A stretch of 64,000 nucleotides of DNA from Armatimonadetes bacterium DC (lineage in GTDB: Bacteria; Armatimonadota; Fimbriimonadia; Fimbriimonadales; GBS-DC), in contig LDYB01000019.1 of NCBI GenBank assembly GCA_001442985.1, positions 327,000 to 390,999 on the forward strand, given 5' to 3'. A program made the translations under genes and the position numbers. Within the stretch, counting starts at the first letter, position 1, and the number at the start of each line of letters is the position of its first letter. Below are positions 33,031 through 41,506 of this stretch, piece by piece. The notes under the pieces are model-generated. The model worked only from the letters and a program-made list of their open reading frames with translations, was not told the origin of the DNA and ran no database searches.

Positions 33031-34478
33031 GAGCGTGCCTCCTTCTGTACCTGAGTGAGCCATGCCAGTGCTTTATCCAGCGCAGGGTCGCCGTTGGGCT
33101 GTCCGCGCATAGTGGGCGCTGCGGCGATGCGTTCGTCCGGTTGAACCCCGCGCTTGTCGAAACTGCTGCCGTCGGCGCCATAATAGCGCCCCACGGTCAG
33201 CGTGAACGCCGAGTTGTCTTTCAGGCGATAGAGCGCCGTCTGCGCCGCGTCGCCAGCGGTCGGTACGCCGAACAGACGCGCCTTCGCACCCGTTTTGAGC
33301 GCGAGCGCAACAAGTTCAGCGACATTATAAGTGCCCTGATCCACCAGCACGGCAATTGGGAGCGCTTTCCCGCGAGGCTCGGCGGGCAGGTTCAGCGGGC
33401 GTTTTTTGTAGGTGTTTCCCTCACGGTACTCTACTGTGCCGACGCGCCGCGTGCGCACCAGCTGGCTCAGAATCTTGAGCGCTGGCTCCTGCTGCCCAAT
33501 CGCGGTCTGGCGCAGGTCAATCACCAGCCCTTTCGCGCCGCCCTGCTGAAGCGTGCGCAACGCCTGCGTGAACTCGCGCTCTGCCTGCACATTCAAGGCG
33601 TTCAGGCGAATGTAGCCAAACTGCCCGCGCACGCGCCCGTATTCCACAGGCTTGACCTTCGTGAGCGCGCGGCTTACCTTCACCTCCAGAGTCTGTCCCC
33701 CGCGCTGCACTTTGAGGGTCAGTTCGGGCTTTTCGTTGGGTTTGGGCACCTCCGTCAACTTCTGAATGGCTTCGCTAATTGTAATGGACTTGCGGAGCCG
33801 CTCGCGGGCGCGGCGGTCGGCATCTAAAATCTGCTGGCGCTCCCGGTGCAAACGCTGGAGACCCACCACCTCGGCAAACGGGTCTTCCGACAGCACCCAC
33901 TGCCCCTCAATTTCCGTAATCAGGTCGCCCGATTTCAGCCCTGCCTTTTCGGCGGGCGAGCCGGGCAGCACCGCCACCACCTGAATCAGGCGCTGTTCTA
34001 CGGGAACCGTTTCCTCTGTGTTGCCGAGCTTGACCGTTGATTTCCGCTGGAGCAGGCTCAGCACGGCGCCGATTCCGCTCACTTCCCCGCTCAGCGCCCT
34101 GAGGTATTGCTCAAACCGCTGGGGTTCCATGTATTGCGAATGCGGATCGTCTAACGCGGCGAGCATCGCATCGAGCGAGCTGCGCATCAGTTTCGTCTCG
34201 TCTACAGGCTCCACATATTCGCGCTTAACAAGGTCCAGCACGCGCCAGTAGAGCGCGACCATCGACGGCTCCGAGACGGATGCATCCGATTTGGGAGTTC
34301 GCGCATCGGCAATCATCGGAGTGAAATCGCGTTGCACCACAACCGAGCTGCCTGCAGACGAGGCATAGGGGCGCATCGACATCCGCGCCCACCAACCGCC
34401 CCCAAAAGCAAGCCCCAGCAGGAGCAGGCTAACGGCTCCACCTATCCATTTGCGTTTCACGCTCTTGTTGACCTCCAT
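33027..34478 (-). CDS. S41 peptidase-like protein lacking the catalytic Ser/Lys (pseudoprotease)
   Basis: 483 residues. Membrane anchor GAVSLLLLGLAFGGGWWARM; N-domain with DLVKREYVEPVDETKLMRSS; PDZ domain with RLIQVVAVLPGSPAEKAGLK; core with VRGQFGYIRLNALNVQAERE and GGAKGLVIDLRQT. At the place of the catalytic SASASE motif it reads VLVDQGTYNVAELVALALKT, and at the Lys position VPTAGDAAQTAL. The aligned dyad is thus Asn and Asp instead of Ser and Lys. It should fold as a CtpA-type protein without proteolysis, perhaps as a substrate-binding or regulatory partner of the active enzyme. The promoter TACAAT ends 5 bases before the ATG (leaderless). Confidence 0.8.
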   Translation of the reverse strand: MEVNKSVKRKWIGGAVSLLLLGLAFGGGWWARMSMRPYASSAGSSVVVQRDFTPMIADARTPKSDASVSEPSMVALYWRVLDLVKREYVEPVDETKLMRSSLDAMLAALDDPHSQYMEPQRFEQYLRALSGEVSGIGAVLSLLQRKSTVKLGNTEETVPVEQRLIQVVAVLPGSPAEKAGLKSGDLITEIEGQWVLSEDPFAEVVGLQRLHRERQQILDADRRARERLRKSITISEAIQKLTEVPKPNEKPELTLKVQRGGQTLEVKVSRALTKVKPVEYGRVRGQFGYIRLNALNVQAEREFTQALRTLQQGGAKGLVIDLRQTAIGQQEPALKILSQLVRTRRVGTVEYREGNTYKKRPLNLPAEPRGKALPIAVLVDQGTYNVAELVALALKTGAKARLFGVPTAGDAAQTALYRLKDNSAFTLTVGRYYGADGSSFDKRGVQPDERIAAAPTMRGQPNGDPALDKALAWLTQVQKEARS

Positions 34479-34483
34479 CCTAT

Positions 34484-34489
34484 ATTGTA
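34484..34489 (-). promoter_or_regulatory. -10 box TACAAT for the S41-rpiB-hflX operon
   Basis: The minus strand reads GGGATACAATATAGGATGG, with the hexamer 5 bases from the start codon. A leader is practically absent. Confidence 0.5.
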
Positions 34490-34503
34490 TCCCAAACGGC
34501 GTC

Positions 34504-34677
34504 TTATCGATATGCCTCCTGTGGCACAGTTTCGGCGAGTTGGGCAATCTTCTGTATCGCTCCCCCAATAATACCGTGAATCCATCTGTCCAGTTCCGCC
34601 CCGATGTCCTGCCTCCAGCAGGCGCGGGGTGAGCCACCCCCTACATACCCCGTTGTCCCCAGCACCAGCACACGCAT
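34504..34677 (-). pseudogene. Remnant of an NAD(P)-dependent epimerase/dehydratase start
   Basis: The minus strand from ATG 34677 gives MRVLVLGTTGYVGG, the textbook Rossmann start of extended SDR proteins. The expected continuation appears in another frame as GWLTPRLLEAGH. In the first frame the reading goes on as unrelated residues (ELDRWIHGIIGGAIQKIAQL) to a stop at 34504. The fragment has a TATCCT box 6 bases upstream of the ATG, like intact leaderless genes nearby. It is most likely the decayed head of a deleted gene between two active divergent genes. A functional 57-residue peptide is less likely. Confidence 0.4.
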
Positions 34678-34683
34678 AGAAAT

Positions 34684-34689
34684 AGGATA
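34684..34689 (-). promoter_or_regulatory. -10-like box TATCCT before the epimerase remnant
   Basis: The minus strand reads CTGGGTATCCTATTTCTATG, with 6 bases between hexamer and ATG. A second TATCCT in the opposite direction lies at 34731-34736. Confidence 0.3.
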
Positions 34690-34730
34690 CCCAGAACAAT
34701 TCCCCCGCCCCTGCGTCTATAGCCATCGGG

Positions 34731-34736
34731 TATCCT
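34731..34736 (+). promoter_or_regulatory. -10-like box TATCCT for the HlyD-type adaptor
   Basis: CATCGGGTATCCTATGGAAGGG places the box 17 bases before ATG 34754, with AAGGG as ribosome-binding site in between. Confidence 0.35.
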
Positions 34737-34753
34737 ATGGAAGGGTCAAAGCT

Positions 34754-36478
34754 ATGAAAAGGCGCGTTGTGGTGATTGTGGCAATCGTTGTTGCCGTCGC
34801 AGCGGTTTTCTGGTGGCGCGGACGCGCCAATCAGGAAACTCAGAATAACCAGCCCGAATTCCGCACTGCCGAAGTAACCCGCGAGGATGTGGTGCGAACC
34901 ATTAATGCGACGGGCGTTTTGCGAACCTACAATATCGTCGATGTGAAATCCAAAGCGGGGGGCATCGTCAGCGAGCTGCTGGTGGATGTGGGCGATGTCG
35001 TGCAAAAAGGGCAGCTGCTGGCGCGAATTGACCCCGCCGATACACTTGCGGTTTATAATCAGGCAAAAGCCGACCTCGAAGCCGCGAACGCCCGTATCGA
35101 GCAGGCAGAGGAGAGCCTGCGTCTTCAGCGCGAGCAGAGCGAGTTAGCGTTGCGCCAGGCAGAGGCGAACCTGGAAGCGGCACGCGCACGGCTCCAGCAA
35201 GCCGAAGAACGCGCACGCATCCAGCCGACCCTCACCGAATCGCAGATTCAGTCCGCACGCACCGCGCTGGAAACTGCCCGTAAGAATCTGGAGCAGCTGG
35301 AGAAAGTTACCATCCCGCAGGAGCGTGCGCAGGCGCAAGCGAATTACAACGCCGCCCGCCAGCAGGTGGAAACCGCCCAGCGCAACTATGAACGCCTGCA
35401 GTCGCTCCTGCAGAAAGGGTTCGTCTCCCAGCAACAGGTGGATAATGCGCTGGCGCAGCTGGAAAATGCCCGAAGCCAGCTCGTCGCGGCGGAAAAACGC
35501 CTTCAGACCCTTGAGGCGGATATCCAGACACGGTTAGAGACAGCACGCGCTCGCGTTCAGGAAGCGGAAGCGAACCTGAGATCGGCGGAAGCCAACCGCG
35601 CTCAGGTGGAGCTGGTCAAGCAGGCGCTGGAAGAGGCACGCTCGCAGTATCGTCAGGCGCAGGTTGCCTTAGAACAGGCGCGCGCGAACCTCCGGCAGAT
35701 TCGCCTGCGTGAGGCGGATATCGCCGCGGCAAAAGCCCAGCGCGCCCGCGCCGACGCCCAGCTCTATAACGCCAAAGTCCAGCTGGATAGCACGACCATC
35801 ACCGCACCCCTCAGCGGCGTCGTGATTGCCCGGTTTGTGGAGCGTGGTACAATTGTGCCCCCAGGCACCTCGCTCTTCTCGCAGGGCAACACCCTTCTGC
35901 AAATAGCCGATACCTCGCGCATGTATGTGGAGGTCTCGGTAGACGAAGCCGATATTGGGAATGTCAAAATCGGTCAGCCCGTCACCATTCGGATTGACGC
36001 CTACCCGCGCGAAAAATTCCGCGGCAAGGTGAGTCGCATAGACCCGCAGGCAGTCGTGGAACAAAATGTAACGGTGGTGAAAGTGCGCGTGGAGATCGAA
36101 AAGCCCGACCCGCGTCTCAAGCCGGGCTTAAACGCTTCGTGCGAATTTCTGGTTGCCCGCAAGGAGGATGTCCTTGCTGTCCCCAACGAGGCGGTCAACG
36201 AATCGCCGGAGGGCGCTTATGTGGAGGTTATGGTCAACGGGCGTCCGCAGCGCCGTGCTGTGAAAGTCGGGGTGCAGGGCAACGAGAAGACCGAAATTAT
36301 TGATGGTCTGCGTGAGGGCGAAGTCGTGGTTACTGGGCGCATCTTCACTCAGCAGGATGAAGGACCTGGCTCGCCGTTCGGGCGTCCGTTTGGACCGCGC
36401 ATGGGTGGCTCGCAGCGTCCGGGCGCAGGCGGTGGTGGTGGCGCTGGCATGCGCGGCGGAGGCGGGGGAGGGCGCTAA
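34754..36478 (+). CDS. Efflux membrane-fusion (HlyD/MacA-type) adaptor
   Basis: 574 residues. An N-terminal membrane anchor (RVVVIVAIVVAVAAVFWWRG) is followed by a lipoyl half with SKAGGIVSELLVDVGDVVQK and GQLLARIDPAD. A very long alpha-helical hairpin (about residues 95-330, repeated A/E/Q/R heptads) comes next, then the second lipoyl half TTITAPLSGVVIARFVERGT and a beta-barrel with VEVSVDEADIGNVKIGQPVT and PGLNASCEFLVARKEDVLAV. The C-terminus is a Gly-rich tail ending GGGGGGR. It should bridge an inner-membrane pump to the outside. The MacB-type ABC partner is not adjacent; the next gene converges. Confidence 0.9.
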   Translation: MKRRVVVIVAIVVAVAAVFWWRGRANQETQNNQPEFRTAEVTREDVVRTINATGVLRTYNIVDVKSKAGGIVSELLVDVGDVVQKGQLLARIDPADTLAVYNQAKADLEAANARIEQAEESLRLQREQSELALRQAEANLEAARARLQQAEERARIQPTLTESQIQSARTALETARKNLEQLEKVTIPQERAQAQANYNAARQQVETAQRNYERLQSLLQKGFVSQQQVDNALAQLENARSQLVAAEKRLQTLEADIQTRLETARARVQEAEANLRSAEANRAQVELVKQALEEARSQYRQAQVALEQARANLRQIRLREADIAAAKAQRARADAQLYNAKVQLDSTTITAPLSGVVIARFVERGTIVPPGTSLFSQGNTLLQIADTSRMYVEVSVDEADIGNVKIGQPVTIRIDAYPREKFRGKVSRIDPQAVVEQNVTVVKVRVEIEKPDPRLKPGLNASCEFLVARKEDVLAVPNEAVNESPEGAYVEVMVNGRPQRRAVKVGVQGNEKTEIIDGLREGEVVVTGRIFTQQDEGPGSPFGRPFGPRMGGSQRPGAGGGGGAGMRGGGGGGR

Positions 36479-37908
36479 AAACCCAGCCCCCAGCGTGCCA
36501 GAGTCAGCGTAATCAGCGTGGTGAGCGCGATACAATATAAATTGAGCGCCAGCCCTGCACGCGCCATCTCGTGAACCCGAATTTCGCCCGAAGCAAAAAC
36601 GATTGCGTTCGGCGGCGTGGCAACAGGCAGCATAAACGCCGCTGACGCGCCTACCGCCGTTGGAATCGTGAGCAGGCGGGGGTCTAACCCCAAGCCCACC
36701 GCCACTGCCGATACCACAGGCAAAAAAGTAGCCGTTACGGCGGTATTGGAGGTCAACTCCGTCAGAAAGATGACCAGAGTTGCAACGCCCAGTGTCAGCA
36801 CCCACGGGCTAACTGCTCCCAGCGCCTCCACGCTGGAGCCAATTGCCTTTGCCAAGCCTGTGCTTTCAAAGGCGCTCGCCAGCGCCAGCCCCCCGCCGAA
36901 TAGCAGAAGCACGCCCCACGGGATTTGCTCCGCCGTGCGCCAGTCCAGAATGGCGCGTCCCTTGCCTGCTGGCAACACGAACAACAAAAGCGCCCCTGCA
37001 ATCGCAACCGTGCTGTCGGAAATGGGCAAACCCGTCCATTCCGCCAGCTTCGCCCGAAACAACCAGCCGAACACCACCAGCCCGAAAACGGTCAGAACCC
37101 CCTTCTCCGCCCGGCTAAGAGGGGTTGTGGTTGTCTCTGCCCACTGAACGCGCAACTCCCGGAACGCTCCTCCATGGTCTCCCAGCCCACGGGTGAGCCA
37201 GAACCATGTGAAGGGGAGCATCAATCCCACAAACGGCAAACCGATCCAGAGCCAGTCCAGCATCGTGAGCGTGTAGCCGTAGTTTTCCTTGAGGAAGCCC
37301 GCGAGCAGGGCATTCGGGGCAGTGCCGATTAGAGTACCCACACCGCCAATAGACGAAGCATAGGCGATGCCCAGCATCAGCGCCACATTGAAGCCTCGCG
37401 CTTCCTCGCCCCCCACTCCCTGACGCAGGGTTTGCAGAATCGGCAAGCTCACAGCGTACATCATCATCGCCGTGGAGGTGTTGTTGACCCACATCGAGAT
37501 AAATGCCGTGGCGAGCATAAAGCCCCCGATCAGCCCCTTTGGAGTATGCCCCAGTCGCTGGATAATCCAGAAGGCAATCCGCTGGTGCAAGCCGCTCTCC
37601 TGCATCCCCTGCGCAATGATGAAACCGCCCAGAAACAAAAAGATGATGGGGTCTGCGTAGCGCGAGGCGGTGGCTTTCTCCTCCATAATCCCTGTGAGGG
37701 GCATCCACACCAGCGGGATAAGCGCCGTGGCAGGGATGGGAATACACTCGGTGAACCACCACAGCGCCATCCACACCGCCAGCCCCAGCGTCTGCCACGC
37801 CGATTGGGAAACGCCATGCAAGGGGGAAGGTGTCAACACCGTGAGAAACGCGAAGAGCGGTCCCAAAACCATCGCCGCCCCGCGCAGCCAGCGAAGCCAT
37901 GCCTTCAT
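36475..37908 (-). CDS. DASS/SLC13-family sodium-coupled anion symporter
   Basis: 477 residues with about 11-12 membrane helices. Family motifs are ALWWFTECIPIPATALIPLV, FLFLGGFIIAQGMQESGLHQ, the SNT-like FISMWVNNTSTAMMMYAVSL, YASSIGGVGTLIGTAPNALL, and in the second half ELTSNTAVTATFLPV and MLPVATPPNAIVFAS. The paired SNT/NTA motifs bind sodium and the di- or tricarboxylate (or sulfate). The frame extends to 37974 inside the cdsA end; ATG 37908 was preferred because it begins just before the first hydrophobic segment. The substrate cannot be fixed from sequence. Confidence 0.87.
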   Translation of the reverse strand: MKAWLRWLRGAAMVLGPLFAFLTVLTPSPLHGVSQSAWQTLGLAVWMALWWFTECIPIPATALIPLVWMPLTGIMEEKATASRYADPIIFLFLGGFIIAQGMQESGLHQRIAFWIIQRLGHTPKGLIGGFMLATAFISMWVNNTSTAMMMYAVSLPILQTLRQGVGGEEARGFNVALMLGIAYASSIGGVGTLIGTAPNALLAGFLKENYGYTLTMLDWLWIGLPFVGLMLPFTWFWLTRGLGDHGGAFRELRVQWAETTTTPLSRAEKGVLTVFGLVVFGWLFRAKLAEWTGLPISDSTVAIAGALLLFVLPAGKGRAILDWRTAEQIPWGVLLLFGGGLALASAFESTGLAKAIGSSVEALGAVSPWVLTLGVATLVIFLTELTSNTAVTATFLPVVSAVAVGLGLDPRLLTIPTAVGASAAFMLPVATPPNAIVFASGEIRVHEMARAGLALNLYCIALTTLITLTLARWGLGF

Positions 37909-37946
37909 CGGGGAAGTGAATTCTCTTTCAGAACTGTCTTTTCCTG

Positions 37947-38783
37947 CTACACCCAGTACGCCACAACCCACCACACAAACGGCGCACTGAACAACAGGCT
38001 ATCAAACCGATCCAGAACGCCCCCATGCCCTGGCAGAATCCCCCCAAAATCTTTGACGCCGACTGCCCGCTTGAGCGCCGACTCAAACAAATCCCCCAGC
38101 TGCCCCAGCACCCCCACGCCCAACCCTGTGGCTATGGCTACAGGAGCCGAAACCCCTACTGCCAGCCCCACGCCGTAGCCCACCAGTGCGCAAAGTATAA
38201 GATTTGCAACAGAACCCTCTACTGTTTTAGCTGGGCTAATAGAAGGTGCAATTTTTCGCTTCCCTATGAGCTTTCCGGCAAAGTAGGCGCCCGAATCACC
38301 CGTCCAGAGCATCGCCATCAGCCATACGACCCACAACACTCCCTGCTCTATGGGGAGTTCATACATCGTTTGGGGAGTGAAATCGTTTCGTAAGCGTACC
38401 GCGAAGCTCATCAGCCAGCCGATGTAGAGCGCCCCAAACAGCGCATAACTCAGGTTCGGCACTATTGGCGCTACGCCCTGACGCCACGCCCGCGCCAGCT
38501 CCCACAGAAAACTCGCCCCCAGCACAGGAAGCAGGCTCTCATGAAGCGCCATATCGGGAAACAGGCGCGTCAAGAGCGGCAAGCTTGCCCCCCACACCAG
38601 CAAAACTGGATTAAGGTGATAGCGATGTCCCTCTCTCTCACTATACACACTGCGAAATTCCAGAATGCCCACTCCAGCCAGCAGCGAACACACCCCAGCG
38701 AAAAGCCATCCGCCCGGCGCCCACAGCGCAACCAGAAACAGCGGAATCCCCACAACGGCGGTCAAGACACGGGTGCGTAGCAT
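37947..38783 (-). CDS. cdsA: Phosphatidate cytidylyltransferase
   Basis: 278 residues, about eight membrane helices. The CDP-DAG synthase signature is complete near the C-terminus: SALKRAVGVKDFGGILPGHG followed by GVLDRFDSLLFSAP, with the metal-binding acidic residues. GDSGAYFAGKLIGKRKIAPS and ISPAKTVEGSVANL also match. It makes CDP-diacylglycerol for phospholipid synthesis. Its ATG directly follows the TAG of the NfeD gene with no gap, so they are co-transcribed; the symporter gene starts 38 bases after its stop or earlier. Confidence 0.94.
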   Translation of the reverse strand: MLRTRVLTAVVGIPLFLVALWAPGGWLFAGVCSLLAGVGILEFRSVYSEREGHRYHLNPVLLVWGASLPLLTRLFPDMALHESLLPVLGASFLWELARAWRQGVAPIVPNLSYALFGALYIGWLMSFAVRLRNDFTPQTMYELPIEQGVLWVVWLMAMLWTGDSGAYFAGKLIGKRKIAPSISPAKTVEGSVANLILCALVGYGVGLAVGVSAPVAIATGLGVGVLGQLGDLFESALKRAVGVKDFGGILPGHGGVLDRFDSLLFSAPFVWWVVAYWV

Positions 38784-40130
38784 CTATGCGTTTCCGTCCT
38801 CCTGACGCGCCGCAGGCACAGGCGATGCCCCTCCTATGGAAGGCGCCCAGCGCACATACAGCGTCAACCCCTCTACACGCTCCACCTGAACCGACTCGCC
38901 TTCTTCAATAGGAGGGTCTTGCGCTATCGCACGCCAGAGCGTGCCATCCACAAAAACCAGCCCTTCGGGATCCAGCCGCTTGCGCACGCGCCCAATCATG
39001 CCAATCAACCGCTCCTGACCGCTCACCTTCCTGCGAAACTGCGCCCGCACGCCCGAATAGGTGATGAACAAAAAGAACCCCGCCGTCAGCACCGTCATCG
39101 TGCCAATCAACCAGAGACTCACCCGCATTACAGGGGAGTCGGACTGGAACAGAATGATGGAGCCAATCAAAAACGACACAATCGCGCCGAAGGTGAGCGC
39201 GCCATGCGTGGGGGTGAACAAATCGGCGACAAACAGCGCGAACGCCACCAGAATCAACGCCACCCCCAGCGCATTTACAGGCAACACCGACATCGCGTAC
39301 AGCGCCAGCAGCAGGCTAATCAGTCCAATCACGCCCGGAAAGGTCGCGCCAGGGTTCTGGAGTTCCGCAATTAGCCCGTAAAACGCCAGCAGGAACAGAA
39401 AGTAAAACACATTCGGATGAGCAATAAACATCAACAGCGTTTCGCGCCATGTTTTGGGGATTTCCTGAAACGGCGCGTCTTTTGTACGCAGGGTGAGCGT
39501 CTTGCCGTTTGCCAGCGTGATTTTGCGCCCGTTCATTTTGTTAAGCAGGTCAGCGGGGGTTGTGGCGATAAGGTCAATCACCTTAAGCTTCAGCGCGTCG
39601 GTTTCAGGAATGGAGGCGGCTTCTGTAACGGCTTTGACCACCCACTCCTCGTTGCGCCCGCGCTGGCGGGCAATCGTCTTGGCGAAGGCAACCGTGTCGT
39701 TTACGACTTTTTTGCGCATATCCTCGCCGATGTCTTCCCCGCTGCCGCTCACAGGGGTTGCCGCGCCGATATTCGTGCCGGGTGCCATCGCCGCCACATG
39801 GGCAGAAATCGTGATGAACACACCCGCAGACCCTGCCCGCGCACCTGATGGATACACGAAGACCGCTGTCGGGATGGGGCTATTCAACAGGGCGCTTGCA
39901 ATATCGCGTGTCGCCTGCAGCTCGCCCCCTGGCGTATCCAGCAACACGACAAACGCCGCCGCGTTCCGCGCAGAGGCTTCCTGAAGCGCCCGAATCAGAT
40001 AATCCGCCGAAGCGCGATGCACAATCTCTTTGAACTGGATGTAGTACACCACTCCCGATGGGGCATCTGCGAAGGCTACCCCCAGCCCCCACATCAGCCA
40101 GAGCCATCCCAGCCACCACAAGCGCTTCAT
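38784..40130 (-). CDS. NfeD-family membrane-bound ClpP-class serine protease
   Basis: 448 residues. After a signal or anchor (WLGWLWLMWGLGVAFADA) comes a ClpP-like domain with AFVVLLDTPGGELQATRDIA. The Ser region is YPSGARAGSAGVFITISAHV, and the catalytic Lys is probably in DMRKKVVNDTVAFAKTIARQ. Five membrane helices follow (about 235-370). The C-terminal OB-fold has ERLIGMIGRVRKRLDPEGLV and LWRAIAQDPPIEEGESVQVE. The protein would cleave membrane-associated substrates, usually with a stomatin/slipin partner, which is not in the window. GTG 40139 is in frame, but ATG 40130 has GGTGAG upstream. Confidence 0.9.
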   Translation of the reverse strand: MKRLWWLGWLWLMWGLGVAFADAPSGVVYYIQFKEIVHRASADYLIRALQEASARNAAAFVVLLDTPGGELQATRDIASALLNSPIPTAVFVYPSGARAGSAGVFITISAHVAAMAPGTNIGAATPVSGSGEDIGEDMRKKVVNDTVAFAKTIARQRGRNEEWVVKAVTEAASIPETDALKLKVIDLIATTPADLLNKMNGRKITLANGKTLTLRTKDAPFQEIPKTWRETLLMFIAHPNVFYFLFLLAFYGLIAELQNPGATFPGVIGLISLLLALYAMSVLPVNALGVALILVAFALFVADLFTPTHGALTFGAIVSFLIGSIILFQSDSPVMRVSLWLIGTMTVLTAGFFLFITYSGVRAQFRRKVSGQERLIGMIGRVRKRLDPEGLVFVDGTLWRAIAQDPPIEEGESVQVERVEGLTLYVRWAPSIGGASPVPAARQEDGNA

Positions 40131-40147
40131 TGGTCTCACCAGAGGGA

Positions 40148-40153
40148 ATTGTA
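40148..40153 (-). promoter_or_regulatory. -10 box TACAAT for the NfeD-cdsA unit
   Basis: The minus strand reads GACGGGTACAATTCCCTC, 17 bases before ATG 40130. Confidence 0.4.
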
Positions 40154-40192
40154 CCCGTCTTGAGTTTCCTCTCTAACTACTTCTGCAGGCGG

Positions 40193-40198
40193 TATACT
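40193..40198 (+). promoter_or_regulatory. -10 box TATACT for the glycan cluster
   Basis: GGCGGTATACTTCTTTGCGC has the hexamer 13 bases before ATG 40212. There is no ribosome-binding site, so the first gene of the nine-gene cluster has at most a very short leader. Confidence 0.45.
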
Positions 40199-40211
40199 TC
40201 TTTGCGCAAGC

Positions 40212-41504
40212 ATGCGCTGGGAGAGATTTCGCCTGGGAGAGGCTCTGCGTTCGCGTCCTGCGCTTCGCCACATCAGCGAGCTGATGCTGGGCGCACTAAT
40301 AGGGCAAGCTATCCTCTTCGTAACCGCGCCCTTGCTGACTCGTCTCTATACTCCTTCCGAATACGGGGTGCTGGCGAGCTATAGCGCCCTGGTGGTCATT
40401 CTTAGCGTGGTAGTGACCCTGCGTTACGAACTGGCGATTTTGCTACCAGCAGACCATGAGGAGGCTGAGCGCCTTGCCTCAGTGTCGTTGATAGGAGTGG
40501 TATTCCTCTCGCTGCTGGCGGGCGTGGTCTTGTGGGGGCTCGCGCATGGCTTGAATCTTGCTTTCCTGCAAAATGTGAAGCCCTATCTGGGGTGGCTAAC
40601 AGTGGGGATTGCCCTGTATGGGGCATCGCAAATTCTCTCTTTTCGGCGAACTCGCCTTCAGCAGTTCCGGGCACAAGCGTATAGCCGGTGGTTGCTCGCG
40701 CTCGCGTATGTGCTGACCCAGATCGTTGGGGGCTTACAAAAGCTTGGCGCGTTAGGGCTGATACTGGGTCAAGTGGTGGGTCAGCTGGTTGCGTTGCTGG
40801 TATTGGGCTGGCGATGGCGTCCTGATGTAGGAGCGTGGCGCTCAGCGTCTTCTCTGCTCAGGCGCTACTGGCAGTTCCCTGCCTATAGTGTGCCTGCCGC
40901 TCTTCTGAACACCCTGAGCCAGCAACTGCCCTTGCTGTTGACAGCAAGCCTTTACTCTTTGAAAGAGGCAGGCTGGCTCGCCTTGGGACTGCGCCTGATT
41001 GGAACCCCTGTTGATCTGGCAGGCGCCTCCATCGGGCAGGTCTATCTGGGGCGTGCAGCAGAATACAGCCGCCGTTCCCCAGAAGAATTACGCGCGCTGG
41101 TGTGGCGTACCCTAAGGGCGCTTTTTATGATTGGCATTCTGCCTACCTTACTGCTGATGGCATTTGCGCCTCCTGTGTTCGCTTTCGTGTTCGGTTCCGA
41201 ATGGCGCATGACAGGGGAGTATCTGCAGATTCTGATGCCTCTTTTTTTATTGCGATTAACAATTGCTCCTATAGACAGAACACTGATAGTTGTTAATCGC
41301 CTGCCTACTCACCTTTTATGGGAGGCAATACGGACTGCATTAGTAACTGCCAGCATTGTGTTTCCTGCGTACCTGGGGTGGCCTTTTCAGGCAGCACTTG
41401 TGGGGTATACTACTGTGAGCGGTCTGAGTCTGGTTCTGCTGATTCTACTGATAATGTATTACCTTTCGTCGAGCAAAACTATATGTGACAACAGCCACAC
41501 CTGA
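40212..41504 (+). CDS. Oligosaccharide flippase (Wzx-like, MOP superfamily)
   Basis: 430 residues with about twelve membrane helices. The start RHISELMLGALIGQAILFVT, the loop APLLTRLYTPSEYGVLASYS and RRYWQFPAYSVPAALLNTLS are typical of polysaccharide-export flippases. It would turn lipid-linked glycan units to the outer face. It is the first gene of a plus-strand cluster with glycosyltransferases, a polymerase/ligase and sugar-priming enzymes, each following closely or overlapping. An independent TATACT box precedes it. Confidence 0.85.
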   Translation: MRWERFRLGEALRSRPALRHISELMLGALIGQAILFVTAPLLTRLYTPSEYGVLASYSALVVILSVVVTLRYELAILLPADHEEAERLASVSLIGVVFLSLLAGVVLWGLAHGLNLAFLQNVKPYLGWLTVGIALYGASQILSFRRTRLQQFRAQAYSRWLLALAYVLTQIVGGLQKLGALGLILGQVVGQLVALLVLGWRWRPDVGAWRSASSLLRRYWQFPAYSVPAALLNTLSQQLPLLLTASLYSLKEAGWLALGLRLIGTPVDLAGASIGQVYLGRAAEYSRRSPEELRALVWRTLRALFMIGILPTLLLMAFAPPVFAFVFGSEWRMTGEYLQILMPLFLLRLTIAPIDRTLIVVNRLPTHLLWEAIRTALVTASIVFPAYLGWPFQAALVGYTTVSGLSLVLLILLIMYYLSSSKTICDNSHT

Positions 41505-41506
41505 CC

